Part shown: piece after piece, positions 17,446-29,449 of the stretch
Layout of the letters: each line of letters opens with the position of its first letter
Position numbering within the stretch: position 1 is the stretch's first letter
Assembly (NCBI GenBank): GCA_029339505.1
Contig: JAQISU010000115.1
Location: forward strand, 3,931,001-3,995,000
Source: Unio delphinus
Lineage: Eukaryota > Mollusca > Bivalvia > Unionida > Unionidae
Direction: 5' to 3'
Length of the DNA stretch: 64,000 bases
The notes under the pieces: model-generated
The model's input: only the letters and a program-made list of their open reading frames with translations
Databases searched by the model: none
What the model was told of the DNA's origin: nothing
Position numbers and translations under genes: made by a program

Positions 17446-18305
17446 GAAGACACCGAATGCAACTGAGTTAATAAGATGTTTATTTACAAACGCAATTTAA
17501 ATATAATCAATTATGACACCATTATAAACAAAAGATATGGAAAATTATAATGTTCCTAACATGGAACTATCAATAACAAGTAACTCAATGACAAAAACCT
17601 CAAAGTATGATTTCAACAAAAGGCATTTAAAACTGACGTGAATACGTATGATCACCCGATCAAGAAATATAAATACACTTAAACGTATAAATTTGCAAAT
17701 ATATAGCTCGTATAACGAGACAGATGTAAATGCCAGTAATTTGGGTTATATTGTTCATATAACGACTTACCAAAGTAAATGCATGTATGTAATGATTTTA
17801 TCGTTCATGTAATGAAACTGCGATGTAAATATGAAATTATGAAGTATGAATTTATCGGTCAAATAACGAGACTGAGATGAAAATATGAAATTATGAATGT
17901 ATCGTTCAAATAACGAAACTGCAGTGAAAAGGTGAAATTATGAGTTTATCGCTCATATAACGAAACTGATACAAAAAATGTGAAATATTTGCTCAGATGG
18001 TAATAACAATAATATGGAACACGTATTTTACAACTATCGTGGCGTTTATTTTACGTCCATGATGTATATTCGGTCCACCCGCTCTAGTCAATGGTGGCGG
18101 AGTTGCCACGTTTGGTCCACTCCCCCCTGTCTGTTTGAAGGATCCCTCGAGAGTCTTTACATTCAACACAGACACGATGGTCACGAAGCCTTGGTCCCTA
18201 GAATTGAGAACATCAGTATACGCTTCCGAACCAACGTCACCAAAACACAGCGTATGTGTCACAAGATACCCCACAGGTTCAGCGACTTCACATCACCCAA
18301 TTATA
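17446..18305. repeat. AT-rich spacer with a degenerate tandem repeat
   Basis: About 50-60-bp units with ATATAACGAAACTG and TGAAATTATGA recur at 17740-17985 and resume at 18541-18606 after a microsatellite. Between them, 17993-18274 on the minus strand has a 93-residue open frame of normal complexity ([15 protein letters not shown]). I cannot assign it to a family and give it little weight. Confidence 0.55.
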
Positions 18306-18358
18306 ACACACACACACACACACACACACATTATATATATATATACATATATACATAC

Positions 18359-18436
<78 letters not shown>

Positions 18437-18437
18437 C

Positions 18438-18483
<46 letters not shown>

Positions 18484-18490
18484 TACATAC

Positions 18491-18536
<46 letters not shown>
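18306..18536. repeat. (AC)n and (TA)n microsatellite
   Basis: (CA)n at 18308-18330, then three (TA)n tracts separated by similar ATACATACATTA segments. Potential to form hairpins; no gene. Confidence 0.95.
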
Positions 18537-18539
<3 letters not shown>

Positions 18540-18606
18540 TGAAAATATGAAATTATGAATTTATAGTTCAAATAACGAAACTGCAATGAAAAGGTGAAAT
18601 TATATA

Positions 18607-20158
<1,552 letters not shown>

Positions 20159-20470
20159 GCAGCAGAGAGGGTGAATCGGACTTCTCTAATTGGGTCAGAT
20201 TTTAAGCAAAATATTATAAGCCTCCTTTTGCCAAATGGAGCCGTAACGATTTTAGAGCCCTATTTGTCAAATTAGGGGTTTCTCAAAACCAAAAAGAAAT
20301 GTAAGAAGAGGATAAATCGGACAAACCATTACAGGCGACTTTTTTTTGGTAATCCAAAGCTTCCTCATAAATGCTTAATAGAAGCGTCCACGGGCAAACA
20401 GAATCGACGCCATAGTCGTTGTCACCACCCCCGTTGCTGCTAACGGGTTAACCGAATTAGCTATAGATAC
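20159..20470 (+). repeat. Left terminal inverted repeat of element 2
   Basis: Starts GCAGCAGAGAGGGTGAATCG and ends CGAATTAGCTATAGATAC; it matches the reverse complement of 35895-36202 with a few substitutions and small indels (for example 8 versus 5 bases in a T run). The high similarity of the two arms suggests moderate age or gene conversion. Confidence 0.95.
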
Positions 20471-20502
20471 AATGATGAATTAGTGATATCTTTTTTATAT
20501 AA

Positions 20503-21470
20503 ATGACAAACGTCGGAGAAGCACAAATAACTAGATTAACTAGAGAACGGTTGGCTGCGATTAAGAAATTTCTCCCGGTGAGAGATTTTTTCAGAGATAA
20601 TTTGCAAGCTCGACAACAAGCAAAATTAGATTTTACTCCCGATACTGAACAATTATTTAAGCCTATAACTGCGGCAACTAGGGAAGTTGTAACCGCGATA
20701 AAAGAATCTAAACCTGCCGTTGCACCTGCGGTTGTACCTGCGGTTGCACCTGCGGTAAAACCTAAAAAAGCGATGATACTAAAGTTCAAGAACTCCGAGA
20801 TAGATTTGACGAGGGTATTTTATCATATATCAATAAAACTGATATAGATGATTTAGTGGGGTTTGCTGCGTTAGGATATTATCAAAAAGATAGGTATTTA
20901 AAACCTGAACATAAAGGTTATATTAAAAATGTAGGTGATTTTTCTAAAGCAGTTTATAAAATTAAAAATCGATTACCACAAATCGATAATGATGATTCAA
21001 TTTATCAGGCGTATGTAACTGCTGTTGAACAAAAATATTATGAAGATCAACAAAAAAGAGGGATATTAGTATCTGAACAACAACGATTAAAACAACAAGA
21101 ACGAGAACGAAAACAACAAGAACGAGAACGAAAAAAAGAACAACAACAATTAAAACAACAACAAAAGCGTGTACTATCAAGTCCACGAAGACAACAAGAC
21201 CCTGTTATGGAAGAACCTGAAGCTGATATACCCGAAAAATCTGGTAGTGGTTATCGCGGTGGTAATTTAATGCCCTGTTCAAGAAGTGTCCTCGATGATA
21301 TATCACGGTTAGAAGTTCTCATTGGAGGAAAACGAGCTGGAAATAATTCTCCAGAGATAATTAACGAAGCTACCGAAATCTGTCAACGGTTATTTCAAGG
21401 TCGTGTAATGGATATCGGATTATATCGTAGTTTCATCGATGAACTAACTGATGATTATTACAGTGACTGA
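20503..21470 (+). pseudogene. Polinton structural or accessory protein, frameshifted
   Basis: An N-terminal part of about 90 residues (LTRERLAAIKKFLPVRDFF, then an Ala/Pro/Val repeat) runs to about 20770, where the frame changes; the remainder continues in another frame to 21470. The middle is Gln/Arg/Glu-rich coiled coil. The end, RLEVLIGGKRAGNNSPEIIN and a helical tail with FIDELTDDYY, matches a C-terminal pattern I recall from Polinton proteins of unknown function. Apart from the single frameshift it is well preserved. Confidence 0.6.
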
Positions 21471-21482
21471 AATTGCAAAGCA

Positions 21483-21797
21483 ATGAAAATTCTTCAAATT
21501 TCACGATTAGATATACAGCATTTAAATAAAATGATAATACATCGTAGTATGAACAGAGCAAGACCTGTTTATGTTGTAAACTCGCGACTACCTGTTTACA
21601 AGCTCACGCATGGAAATGGACTCGGTGATATTGTCACTGGATTATTTACTAGAGTTGCTCCAAAGATTTTACCGGTTGGTAAAGAAAAAGCGTCAAAAGC
21701 TATTGGGGTTCTCAGTGATAAAGTTGGTGCAGCAGCTGGTAATAAAGCATTTGAGATTTTCAATTACAATCTACTGAGCAAATGCCACCTAAAATAG
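21483..21797 (+). CDS. pVI/pX-like minor virion protein, 104 aa
   Basis: The ATG at 21483 follows the previous stop by 12 bases. The protein has a YVVNSRLPVYKLTHGNGLGD segment followed by an amphipathic stretch (IVTGLFTRVAPKILPV) and an Ala/Gly/Lys helix. The GLGD plus helix part is the counterpart of the 4663 protein of element 1. The last residues may derive from a frameshift, as the next small frame overlaps it. Confidence 0.55.
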   Translation: MKILQISRLDIQHLNKMIIHRSMNRARPVYVVNSRLPVYKLTHGNGLGDIVTGLFTRVAPKILPVGKEKASKAIGVLSDKVGAAAGNKAFEIFNYNLLSKCHLK

Positions 21798-21874
21798 GCA
21801 GCGCAATTAATAAAATAGCAAAAGCGAGATTGAGATTAATTGCTGGCTCCGGTTTGAAACGGTTAAACATTTAG
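21782..21874 (+). CDS. Very small basic protein, 30 aa
   Basis: The frame starts at an ATG overlapping the end of the preceding gene and encodes a cationic peptide (MPPKIGSAINKIAKARLRLI, then ten more residues). By size, charge and place just before the capsid gene it could be a pX-like peptide. It may also be a displaced C-terminus of the preceding gene. Confidence 0.3.
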   Translation: MPPKIGSAINKIAKARLRLIAGSGLKRLNI

Positions 21875-21894
21875 ATCAACTACGTTAATATAAA

Positions 21895-23317
21895 ATGTTT
21901 AAACAAGAAATCGATGATGCTTTTGATATAGACGCTCCTGTAGGAAAAAATGTTTCTATACGCGATTATTAATATTTTTCGTATCAGGCTCAAAATTCAA
22001 ATGTAAGGTCACGAATTGAACTTAGATTTGATGATACATCTAAATACTTCTTGCCGTGTGAAGCATACATCGAAGTAGAGGGGCAACTAAAAAAACATGA
22101 TAATACTCCATTTGCAGCTGCTGATAATCTCAAAACTATCCCGATCGGGTTTGTCAATAACGGTATAATGGCGTTATTTAACAGCGCTCAGTATATGATT
22201 AATTCTACTAGAATTGAATCCATCGATAACGATGTTGATGTCGCAACCACAATAATAGGTTTAGCTAGATACTCTGATGATTTTATTAAATCTGCGGGTC
22301 ATTCAATGATGTTTGCGAGGGATACTACCAATCATGCTGATCTTAATCCATTTACGTTAAGACGACCAAAAAAAGGTTTCAGAGGCTAATGACGATGCTG
22401 ATGTTGAATCTGTTGTTTTCGGTAATAATCCTAATAACAACGCGGGATTTACAGCACGAAAAAGAAACATCGACGACTAGGGTAGATTTTCATGTGCGAT
22501 TCCGCTGTCGCATATATTTGGATTTTGTAGAGATGTCAGAAGAGTTATCTTTGGTGCTAGTCATACTGTAGTTCTCACACGAAGATCAACTGACGATTCT
22601 GCACTTTGGCATGGTCCTGATCCTGTACGAGATGGTATTGTAGAATTAACAAAGTTGGCGCTGTGGATGCCAATTATGACTCCATCGTTGACCGTTGAGA
22701 CTCGGCTGATATCTTTTATGGATCAAGGAGGAAAATCATTAATGAATTGGTGTGATGTTACAACCGCTACTACAACTAGCACTGGTACTGGAGTTTTTAC
22801 TTGGCAACTTGCGCTGACGAAAAATGTTTCCGCGCCAAGACATGTCTTTGTTGCGTTACAAAATGTTAATAGAACTCAAAAAATAGCCGCAGTTGCAAAT
22901 GATAGTTTAAAATTGCGGTCTCATATGATATTTGATCGTTGTGACGTCACTGAGGTATCATTGCGAATAAGTAATCAACAAGAACCCGCAGAACAACTTA
23001 TTCTTGATTACAATAACAATCAAATAGGACGAGTTTATCATCGATTGTGGTCGTTTATGGGTCGTGATGAAAACGTTGATACTGGACTCCAAATATCACA
23101 GGTGGATTTTAAGGAATTGTACCCGATTTATTACTTTTCGCTGCAACATCTTGATCTATCCAAACACTTGACCGTTGATGTAAAATTTCAGGCTCGTATC
23201 GGTGATGCACTTGGAGGATTTAGAGCTCTTGCTGTTATTCTCAGCGATAAATCTATGATACTTGAAGGTGGTGGTGGAAAAATGAGAGTCATTGATGCAC
23301 CCGTGGAAAATCTTTAA
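21895..23317 (+). pseudogene. Major-capsid-like protein, several breaks
   Basis: The start codon at 21895 opens 25 codons to a TAA at 21970. Later parts lie in different frames: 22051-22389 (VEGQLKKHD; FVNNGIMALFNS; SARYS-like middle), a short piece with a TAG near 22478, and a long intact C-terminal part at 22655-23317 (WMPIMTPSLTVETRL; DFKELYPIYYFSLQHLDLSK; VDVKFQ). The C-terminal pattern is that of Polinton major capsid proteins of the other, Hydra-type lineage, unlike the F54H12.2 type in element 1. It is nonfunctional as it stands: at least two stops and two frameshifts. Confidence 0.75.
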
Positions 23318-23405
23318 ATGGAATTCAGAAAGAATTTTAAAGAAAAATCCGGAAGATTTTCAAGGATACGCAACAAGACAATTAAATGATCACTATCTAA
23401 ATAAA

Positions 23406-23849
23406 ATGTCGTACAATCATGTTAATGTCACCCTGACACCTGGTCAGATAAAGAAACTTCAATCGAAAAATTCTACGTTGTGTGGTACAACAATAACTCT
23501 TAAAAAAACTGCAATGACAGGTGGACCAAATAAGTTATCGTTAACGAAAACTCAACTTGGTCACTTCAATAACGCGTTAAAGGCCAACAACGGAATAAGA
23601 TTGACTTTTTCACAAGCTGCTGTCAATGATATGATTAAAACTGATGGTATATTCCCGCTATTAGCTGCAATTCCAGGACTGATTGCATCAGCGGCTCAAG
23701 CACTTCTTGGAGCGCTAGGAACCGGAGCAGCTGGAGCACTTGCTTCTAACGTTGTTAATAAAGTATTTGGTAAGGGTCTCAAAGCAACTGGTGGTAGAAT
23801 TTCGAGAAATTCAAATAAAAAAAAGGGACGCGGGTTCAGACTACCATGA
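23406..23849 (+). CDS. Polinton minor protein with LTPGQ/LTKTQ repeats, 147 aa
   Basis: The ATG at 23406 is preferred to an open upstream extension. The order is VNVTLTPGQIKKL, TITLKK, a short Gly loop, LSLTKTQLGHF, IRLTFSQ, then IFPLLAAIPGLIASAAQALL with an Ala/Gly-rich hydrophobic stretch and a basic end. I recognise this layout from minor proteins of many Polintons; role unknown, probably virion-associated because of the hydrophobic domain. The frame is intact. Its stop overlaps the next start (ATGA). A paralogue may be the 27600 protein. Confidence 0.62.
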   Translation: MSYNHVNVTLTPGQIKKLQSKNSTLCGTTITLKKTAMTGGPNKLSLTKTQLGHFNNALKANNGIRLTFSQAAVNDMIKTDGIFPLLAAIPGLIASAAQALLGALGTGAAGALASNVVNKVFGKGLKATGGRISRNSNKKKGRGFRLP

Positions 23850-24327
23850 AGTCGATTCACGAGGCATTACAAAACCAGTTAATGAAAAAATCCAAAGGAT
23901 TTTCACCAATGTCAAATTTTGATTTACTCGACGCTGTAAAAAAAAACATTTCAGAGGTGTATTCATGAAAGATCAATTACCAGCACAACCACAAATACCA
24001 AAAACTGGTATAATTAATCTCGATGATAACACTGGACCTGGAACTCATTGGGTTTGTTACGCAATATATCCAACATCGATTATTTATTTTGACTCATATG
24101 GATTACCACCTCTGAACGAATTTGTCAAATATGTGTCTCAGTTGTTTACAACTCAAACTAAAATCCCAATTTGGTATTCAACGTTACCCACGTAGACATT
24201 AACAGATCCTACTATTTGTGGAAGAGAGGTTCTTAACGCGCTAACAGCTATCTCGACGAGTTCTAAATTATCTCACAAAGCCATCCACGAGTATACGATG
24301 ATGAATCACTTAAAGAGAAACGTGTAA
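23846..24327 (+). pseudogene. Adenain-type protease, broken
   Basis: The start at 23846 overlaps the previous stop. The N-terminal section (SNFDLLDAVKKN) runs into a run of nine A at about 23937-23945, where the frame is lost; the core continues in another frame at 23965 with GPGTHWVCYAIYP (catalytic His) and YFDSYGLPPL (Asp). An in-frame TAG at 24193 precedes the Cys region (TICGRE, instead of the usual CG followed by an aromatic or hydrophobic stretch). Homologous to the intact protease of element 1. Confidence 0.8.
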
Positions 24328-24335
24328 TATATAAC

Positions 24336-25020
24336 ATGGCAGATATTTTTGGAAGATCATTATCACGTCCTTCTGAAACAGTTACTATCGGACAAGTAAA
24401 AAAAATAATCAACAAAGCTATCTCATCGATAGCAAACTTAGATGAATTAAAAAAATTATATGATCAACTAAATGCTATAACGGGATTACAAAAAACCATC
24501 GATGACGTTAAAGTCACTGCTGGTGACTCCGCCAATGATATGAAAAAACTACGTGACGATTATAATGATCATATAACCAAATTCCCTGTTAGGTGTTATT
24601 CGCGAAGATTCAATCGCGGTTATTAAAAAATCCATCGATGATCTCAAAACGACCACCAATGCCATCTTAGCGGATGCAACAAGGATGATAGCAATTGTTG
24701 AAAAAACAAAAATTCCTCATGATAGAACTATCAACGTAGTGTACACGATTCAACACGGATCATTTGCGTGGACTCCACTAAATAATATATTAAATATCAC
24801 TGCAACCGTCAAAGGTATTTATCGATTAACGTTAGTGACTCCAACGTTGTTTAATATATCATCGTCGAGTTCATCTGGAGTCAATAATACGATATCAACA
24901 ATCATCGACAAGGATACGATTGAACAATTCACGATAATATCCACTGATAATAATCTAGCTAGGGTTTCAATGTCATGGTATGTTGAATTCGTAGCGGATT
25001 TAAGTAAACAACTTAATTAA
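24336..25020 (+). pseudogene. Coiled-coil plus beta-rich protein, fibre-like, frameshifted
   Basis: A 5' part (24336 to about 24590) encodes a helical protein, VTIGQVKKIINKAISSIANL, with heptad-like spacing. After a frameshift near 24585 the 3' part to 25018 is Thr/Ile/Ser-rich, with a beta pattern (FAWTPLNNILNITATVKGIY; WYVEFVADLS). Coil followed by a beta domain resembles a spike or fibre layout; this is only an architectural inference. No homologue in element 1 is evident. Confidence 0.45.
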
Positions 25021-25037
25021 AGTGAATTTAAGTAAAT

Positions 25038-25579
25038 ATGATGACCACATCTCAATATCGATATGATACCGTCAAAGAATTTCAACATAAATCACAAACG
25101 TTGATTGAAGAATATACTGTTAAAAGGAAAAAATATCAACGAAGAATTTCCGCTATTGACATAGCTGTTTACTCGGTGTCTGGTATAATTGCCGGCGCTG
25201 GAATAATATTATCATCGGTGACAATGATAGCTCCGGTTGCTGTTCCGATTTGTATATCTGCGGCCGCAACAATCTCAGGAGTATTCACCGGGATAACAAA
25301 AAAAATATCATCATGCTCTCAACGTAAATTATCACCGCGTCAAATGCATATTCAGAATTTGCATCGTTGATTTCATCATCGATTGACGACGAAACAATAA
25401 CTGATAGTGAATTTTCAAAGATGGTTCGGTTGTATGATTCAACGATTTCAAAATTGGAAAACAATAATAATAACAATAATAATGTCACAAGAACTGCTTC
25501 AACAAATAGCAACAAATACTACCACGACAAAAACAAAGTTAATCTCGCTGGTAACGAAAAAACCAGAATTCAGCGTTGA
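25038..25579 (+). pseudogene. Membrane protein with glycine-rich hydrophobic segment, frameshifted
   Basis: The N-terminal helix (TLIEEYTVKRKKYQRRIS) leads to a long hydrophobic region (about residues 45-90: YSVSGIIAGAGIILSSVTM and ICISAAATISGVFTGI). The frame ends at 25370; the expected helical tail (ISSSIDDETITDSEFSKMV) continues in another frame from 25367. I recognise this as a recurrent Polinton membrane protein ahead of the penton gene. Function unknown. Confidence 0.55.
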
Positions 25580-26170
25580 ATTTAACTCTCCGCTGGAAGC
25601 ATCTGAAATAGCGCTTACGCAATTAAGATGTTTCTATAGTTGGCCTAATGTACGATCAGCACCGTTTAATGATAAACTTCCCAATAACAGTTTTACTTTT
25701 TCGTATAGAAAAATCAAACCAGATGGTACTAAAGGTGAACCAGAAACGCATACAATACACCTACCCACGGGCGCATATGACATCGAGGATATCAATGAAA
25801 CAATCATATAATCCATCGAAGCGATAACAGGCCAAATAAAATCGACGTCCAAGATGAACCTGATAAATACCCTATTGAGATAAAAGGACATGAGCCACTG
25901 TTGTCAACGGTCATCGAGATAAATTCACCCGATTACGCCGTAGATATATATAACAGCTCAATTAGAACTTTATTGGGGTATCCTGAGTATATTCCAGACA
26001 CCGTCGATATAAAAGATCTACCTCGTGAACCATTGAAATCTGACTATGTATCCACGAAAAAAGATTATCATGATACTAATGTTATCAGTACGTCGTTAAG
26101 AGCTCTTTTTAACAATTTGCGAGCACACGTAACAACACATTCTACTGATTCTTTTATACAGATTTTGTAG
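25482..26170 (+). pseudogene. Penton-like protein, N-terminal and middle part, broken
   Basis: From the ATG at 25482 the frame has EFNSPLEASEIALTQLRCFY and HLPTGAYDIEDINETI, the usual beginning of Polinton pentons of this lineage, and stops at 25809. Another frame carries EINSPDYAVDIYNSSIRTLL and continues to 26168. The last 30 codons look unlike a penton. The C-terminal part is displaced to 27190-27531, beyond about 1 kb of other coding sequence. Confidence 0.68.
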
Positions 26171-26190
26171 ATGTTGTTAAAGATTTCACA

Positions 26191-27189
26191 ATGATGAATA
26201 GCGAGTTTAATCGATTTCTAGGTTATTTGATAACAGCAATCAGTACAATCCCACCTGACCGGGATAATACCATCAAATACATAGAAGTGTGTAATGCAAT
26301 TATCGCTGACATGGAAGAGTTTAATCAGAATATTATTAAATTTATTCTCGCTACTGCTAATCCCAAAATTAGAACAAATTTTGCAGCGCATTATAAAATC
26401 CGTGTTGAAGATATTCCCACGTTTAAGCTTCCAGGGTATAACGTACCATGGATGCGAAGAAAACTCAGTGACACCATCGACGAATTCTTCCCACGGATTC
26501 ACAAAGCATGGTTGGATAGTCTTCCTGCGGTTCATCACGCGTTACCAGAACCTAAAATCTGACTTTTTCACCGATGATCTACCCCCGCTAGATCCAAAGT
26601 TTAACTACAATAACTTCGACATCAGTTTTCTACGACCCCAAGATATTTATGAAAAGACTTTATATCAAGTTTTCGACGGAACAGAAAATAATATATCTTT
26701 AGGTTACGAATACAACACATATGGTAAAATAATATGGAGATTTAATCTTGGTGTTGGAGGTGTGATTATAATAACAGAGAAATCCTTTACTGGGATCTTC
26801 AATGCGATGAAGCAAACATTCCAAACAAAATTGGGACAATTGAGAGATCTTCTACAACGATCTCTACTACTCGATTTAACAACTCAGCGTGATACAATAA
26901 AACAACAACAACAACAACTTAATAAAATTATCGCTGATATGAATTATCTCAATGATAGATTACTCTCGTTTGTCTATAAAGATAAATCTTCCGAAAAGCA
27001 AAAATTCAAAAGAGTGTTTTCATCTGATAAAGTATTTCCAATCACCGATGATAATTTAGTCTTCGTTAAATTTACAGGATGGGACGTACCAGCGTTAAAA
27101 GCATCACTGAGAAAACTCATTGACGAATTCTTTCCACAGATTCACGCGTTATGGTTTAAAATAAATCCCCCAACGGAAATTCTACGGTC
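26191..27189 (+). pseudogene. Insert within the penton gene: duplicated-module protein of unknown function
   Basis: Two frames follow each other with a change near 26540-26562. The first ends with GYNVPWMRRKLSDTIDEFFP and a His/Trp stretch; the second contains a similar module near 27085-27165 (GWDVPALKASLRKLIDEFFP then QIHALWF). Between them lie a beta-like part and a Gln-rich coiled coil (KQQQQQLNKIIADMNYL). The two modules are clearly related, so an internal duplication built this protein. I do not recognise a family. It separates the two halves of the penton gene. Confidence 0.5.
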
Positions 27190-27531
27190 GAATAATTCAG
27201 TATATAAAAGCAACAAACACAGATCCCCTGGCAACGTTGATATATCATCTGTTATTGCGATACATGTTATTTGTGATGCAATCTTAGAGAGTTTCGCAGT
27301 TAACATCAAAAGATCAGATAACGCTGATCAAGGATACATCCTATATACGTTTTCCCCGAATGTTTCCCCGGGGAGTCTCACAGTGAAAGACCCACCTCAT
27401 TTAACCTATTTGGAAACCACTAATAGACTCATAACCAGGATGAATTTTAGAATAACAGATCAAGATTTCAACTTAATTGATCTTCGTAGGGTAGGGAAAC
27501 ATTACAGATAACGCTAGATGTAAAGTCATAG
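27190..27531 (+). pseudogene. Penton-like protein, displaced C-terminal part
   Basis: It follows in frame with the insert: VDISSVIAIHVICDAILESF, ILYTFSPNVSPGS, ITRMNFRITDQDFNLIDLR, the characteristic C-terminal third of Polinton pentons. A short frame slip near 27490, at a repeated GTAGGG, moves the usual final strand into another frame ending at 27531. Confidence 0.7.
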
Positions 27532-27599
27532 ACTTTCATCGTAAACGATTTTCACAATTGGAAAATTACTTAGTAATTAGAAAAGCTAGCTTTTTAATA

Positions 27600-27830
27600 A
27601 TGTATCAACATGTTTTAGTGTCAGTTCACGACAAAGATCTTCTTGAACACGCTATCAGAGAGATACTCAGCGGACAAACACAAAGCGAGTTCTACGTGGA
27701 TATAGTCATATATAACCTAGGCACGGAGAAGTTTTTATTGACGGATTATCAACTGTTACAGCTTCAACAAAACGTTATAACCGCGGTACGATTCACCCGT
27801 GATCAAATAATGCAATACGCTCATTCATGA
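27600..27830 (+). CDS. Small FLLT-Q motif protein, 76 aa
   Basis: The ATG at 27600 is the first in a frame open from further upstream. The layout is HVLVSVHDKDLLEHAI, a beta stretch, KFLLTDYQLLQLQ, AVRFTRDQI. This parallels the order LTPGQ, TITLKK, LSLTKTQ, IRLTFSQ of the 23406 protein, so the two may be paralogues; this one lacks the hydrophobic tail. Role unknown. Confidence 0.45.
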   Translation: MYQHVLVSVHDKDLLEHAIREILSGQTQSEFYVDIVIYNLGTEKFLLTDYQLLQLQQNVITAVRFTRDQIMQYAHS

Positions 27831-28181
27831 CTGTCCGTGGAAAATTTTTAAAAGATTTTATATAGAAATCCATAGGATTTCAGAGCTGAAAATGAAAAAT
27901 CCGTAGGATTTTCAAATACAAGTTTCCAAAAAAATAGTAATTTCAACGGATTTCCAATGAGAAAAAAAAGAAATCACTTAAAACTAACCCCACCCACTGC
28001 ATAAACTATTATACTTCCGTGAAGTTAATCTACCAACAGGTATTATACATGTCATACAATTTTACTTCCTAGTCGCATACCTGTCTTTACAAATTTTTTG
28101 TTCTAGTTGAGTAAGCGCGCTTCAACAGGTAGTATTATACATGTCATACATAGTGAGAACTTTTACCTTATGCGGCGTTAT
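27831..28181. promoter_or_regulatory. Intergenic region with palindromic AAATCC-GGATTT motifs
   Basis: AAATCCATAGGATTT at 27865 and AAATCCGTAGGATTTT at 27898 are short palindromes; related copies lie at gene joints near 23347 (AAATCCGGAAGATTTTC) and 23887 (AAATCCAAAGGATTTTC). A second pair, GGTATTATACATGTCATACA (28038) and a near copy at 28130, follows. They may be regulatory, unproven. Genes on both sides converge here. Confidence 0.4.
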
Positions 28182-28559
28182 TTATAACTCCTCTGAGGTA
28201 ACAATTGGGGTATTTTCAGATGCGCAAATAATCTTTTTAGTACTTCGAATTTTTGAATTAATTTCACGCTTGATCTCATATTGAAGACCTAAATCCTTTC
28301 TAATTTTTTCCACAATAGTAAATAACGGGACAAACTTATCTTCGTCATTTTCTTTGAAAGAATCATAAATCGCCTGTTGAATCCGCTTAATAAATGAATA
28401 TGATTTAGGCAATTTATATCTATTTAGTCGCATGTTTTCTTGTATACATTCATACTCGGAAAGAATCTGATCACAATCTAACCTTTCTTATAGTTTAATT
28501 CCCTGACTTTTCAATTTTGTTATTTCAGATATAATCTTATTAATATTTTCATGATTCAT
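28182..28559 (-). pseudogene. Small helical protein with one in-frame stop
   Basis: On the minus strand a start at 28559 (MNHENINKIISEITKL) meets a TAA near 28490, after which the same frame continues through LDCDQILSEYECIQENM to the end at 28182. It is helical and charged (FIKRIQQAIYDSFKENDEDK; IVEKIRKDLGL). An alternative is a shorter intact gene from the ATG at 28433 (83 aa). No family recognised. Confidence 0.4.
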
Positions 28560-29449
28560 TTTTGAAAAATATATTTTTTTATATATAATTATATACTTTT
28601 AATTGAAAACGTCAAAAATGAACTCTGTCCGTGATAAGATGTTGGTCAACTTAGCACGTCCAGAGATATTTATGCGTTATGGACCCCGTTCGTGGTAATT
28701 TGTTGTTCATTTTACTCACGCATAGGGATTATTATGCGATTATATGCGATTATATATGATGACCCCCATATGCGCCTCAGGTATCTTCATATCGGAGACG
28801 CATAGAGGTTATAACAATACAGGTACCACTAAACATATTCTCCTATGAAGATAAACTAACTCGTCAAACAACGAGTTAGAAATCTAAGAAGGTACGCTTA
28901 CGGAATGACATCACAATTACATATATACATATATGCATATTTACATATATACATATTGACGGGGGCGGGTCTACATTCATACGTGATCATTACAACCTAG
29001 ACAAAATCCTAGGTTGTATGAATACCAAAAGAGTACCCATACACCGGGGAAGTGTATAGGTTGTAATGATCACATGTATGATTTTCGAACGCGAAAACCC
29101 CCAATAGTATAGGAGACGATATGGTATATAAGCTGTTTATACATGAAAACAGCACATAGCGGTGTGGTGATTTTATTCTTTGTTGTGTTTAATAGTGATC
29201 ATTGACAACGTTGAAGTAAGACAGAATACTTGAAAAAGACACTAAAAAAACGAATCAAATACGAAGTGTTTACAAAACAGTTGTATTAGTTTTCTACAAA
29301 AAGAGAACATTGATTATATCCTGTTGAGATTCATGATAGCGAAACCAACCAATCAGATACTACCATCGAAATTAGGTGACAGTGTTTAAGATCCTTAACT
29401 GTGTTAGGCCGTAATATACCTAAAGGAGTTATTCCCCTTAATGCTACAG
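28560..29449. other. Central non-coding region of element 2 with hairpins
   Basis: No gene is seen. Inverted repeats: arms at 28978-28999 (CATACGTGATCATTACAACC) and 29057-29080, whose complement matches with a 2-base indel. Nested inside are ACAACCTAG/CTAGGTTGT and ATACAC/GTGTAT stems. ATGCGCCTC/GAGACGCAT forms another imperfect hairpin at 28767-28804. The region lies upstream of leftward genes and may hold promoters. Confidence 0.5.

Noticed and set aside
26294..26540. Start of a 405-codon frame inside the penton insert
   Set aside because: The first 80 codons are the wrong frame of the preceding module; real coding in this frame begins near 26540.
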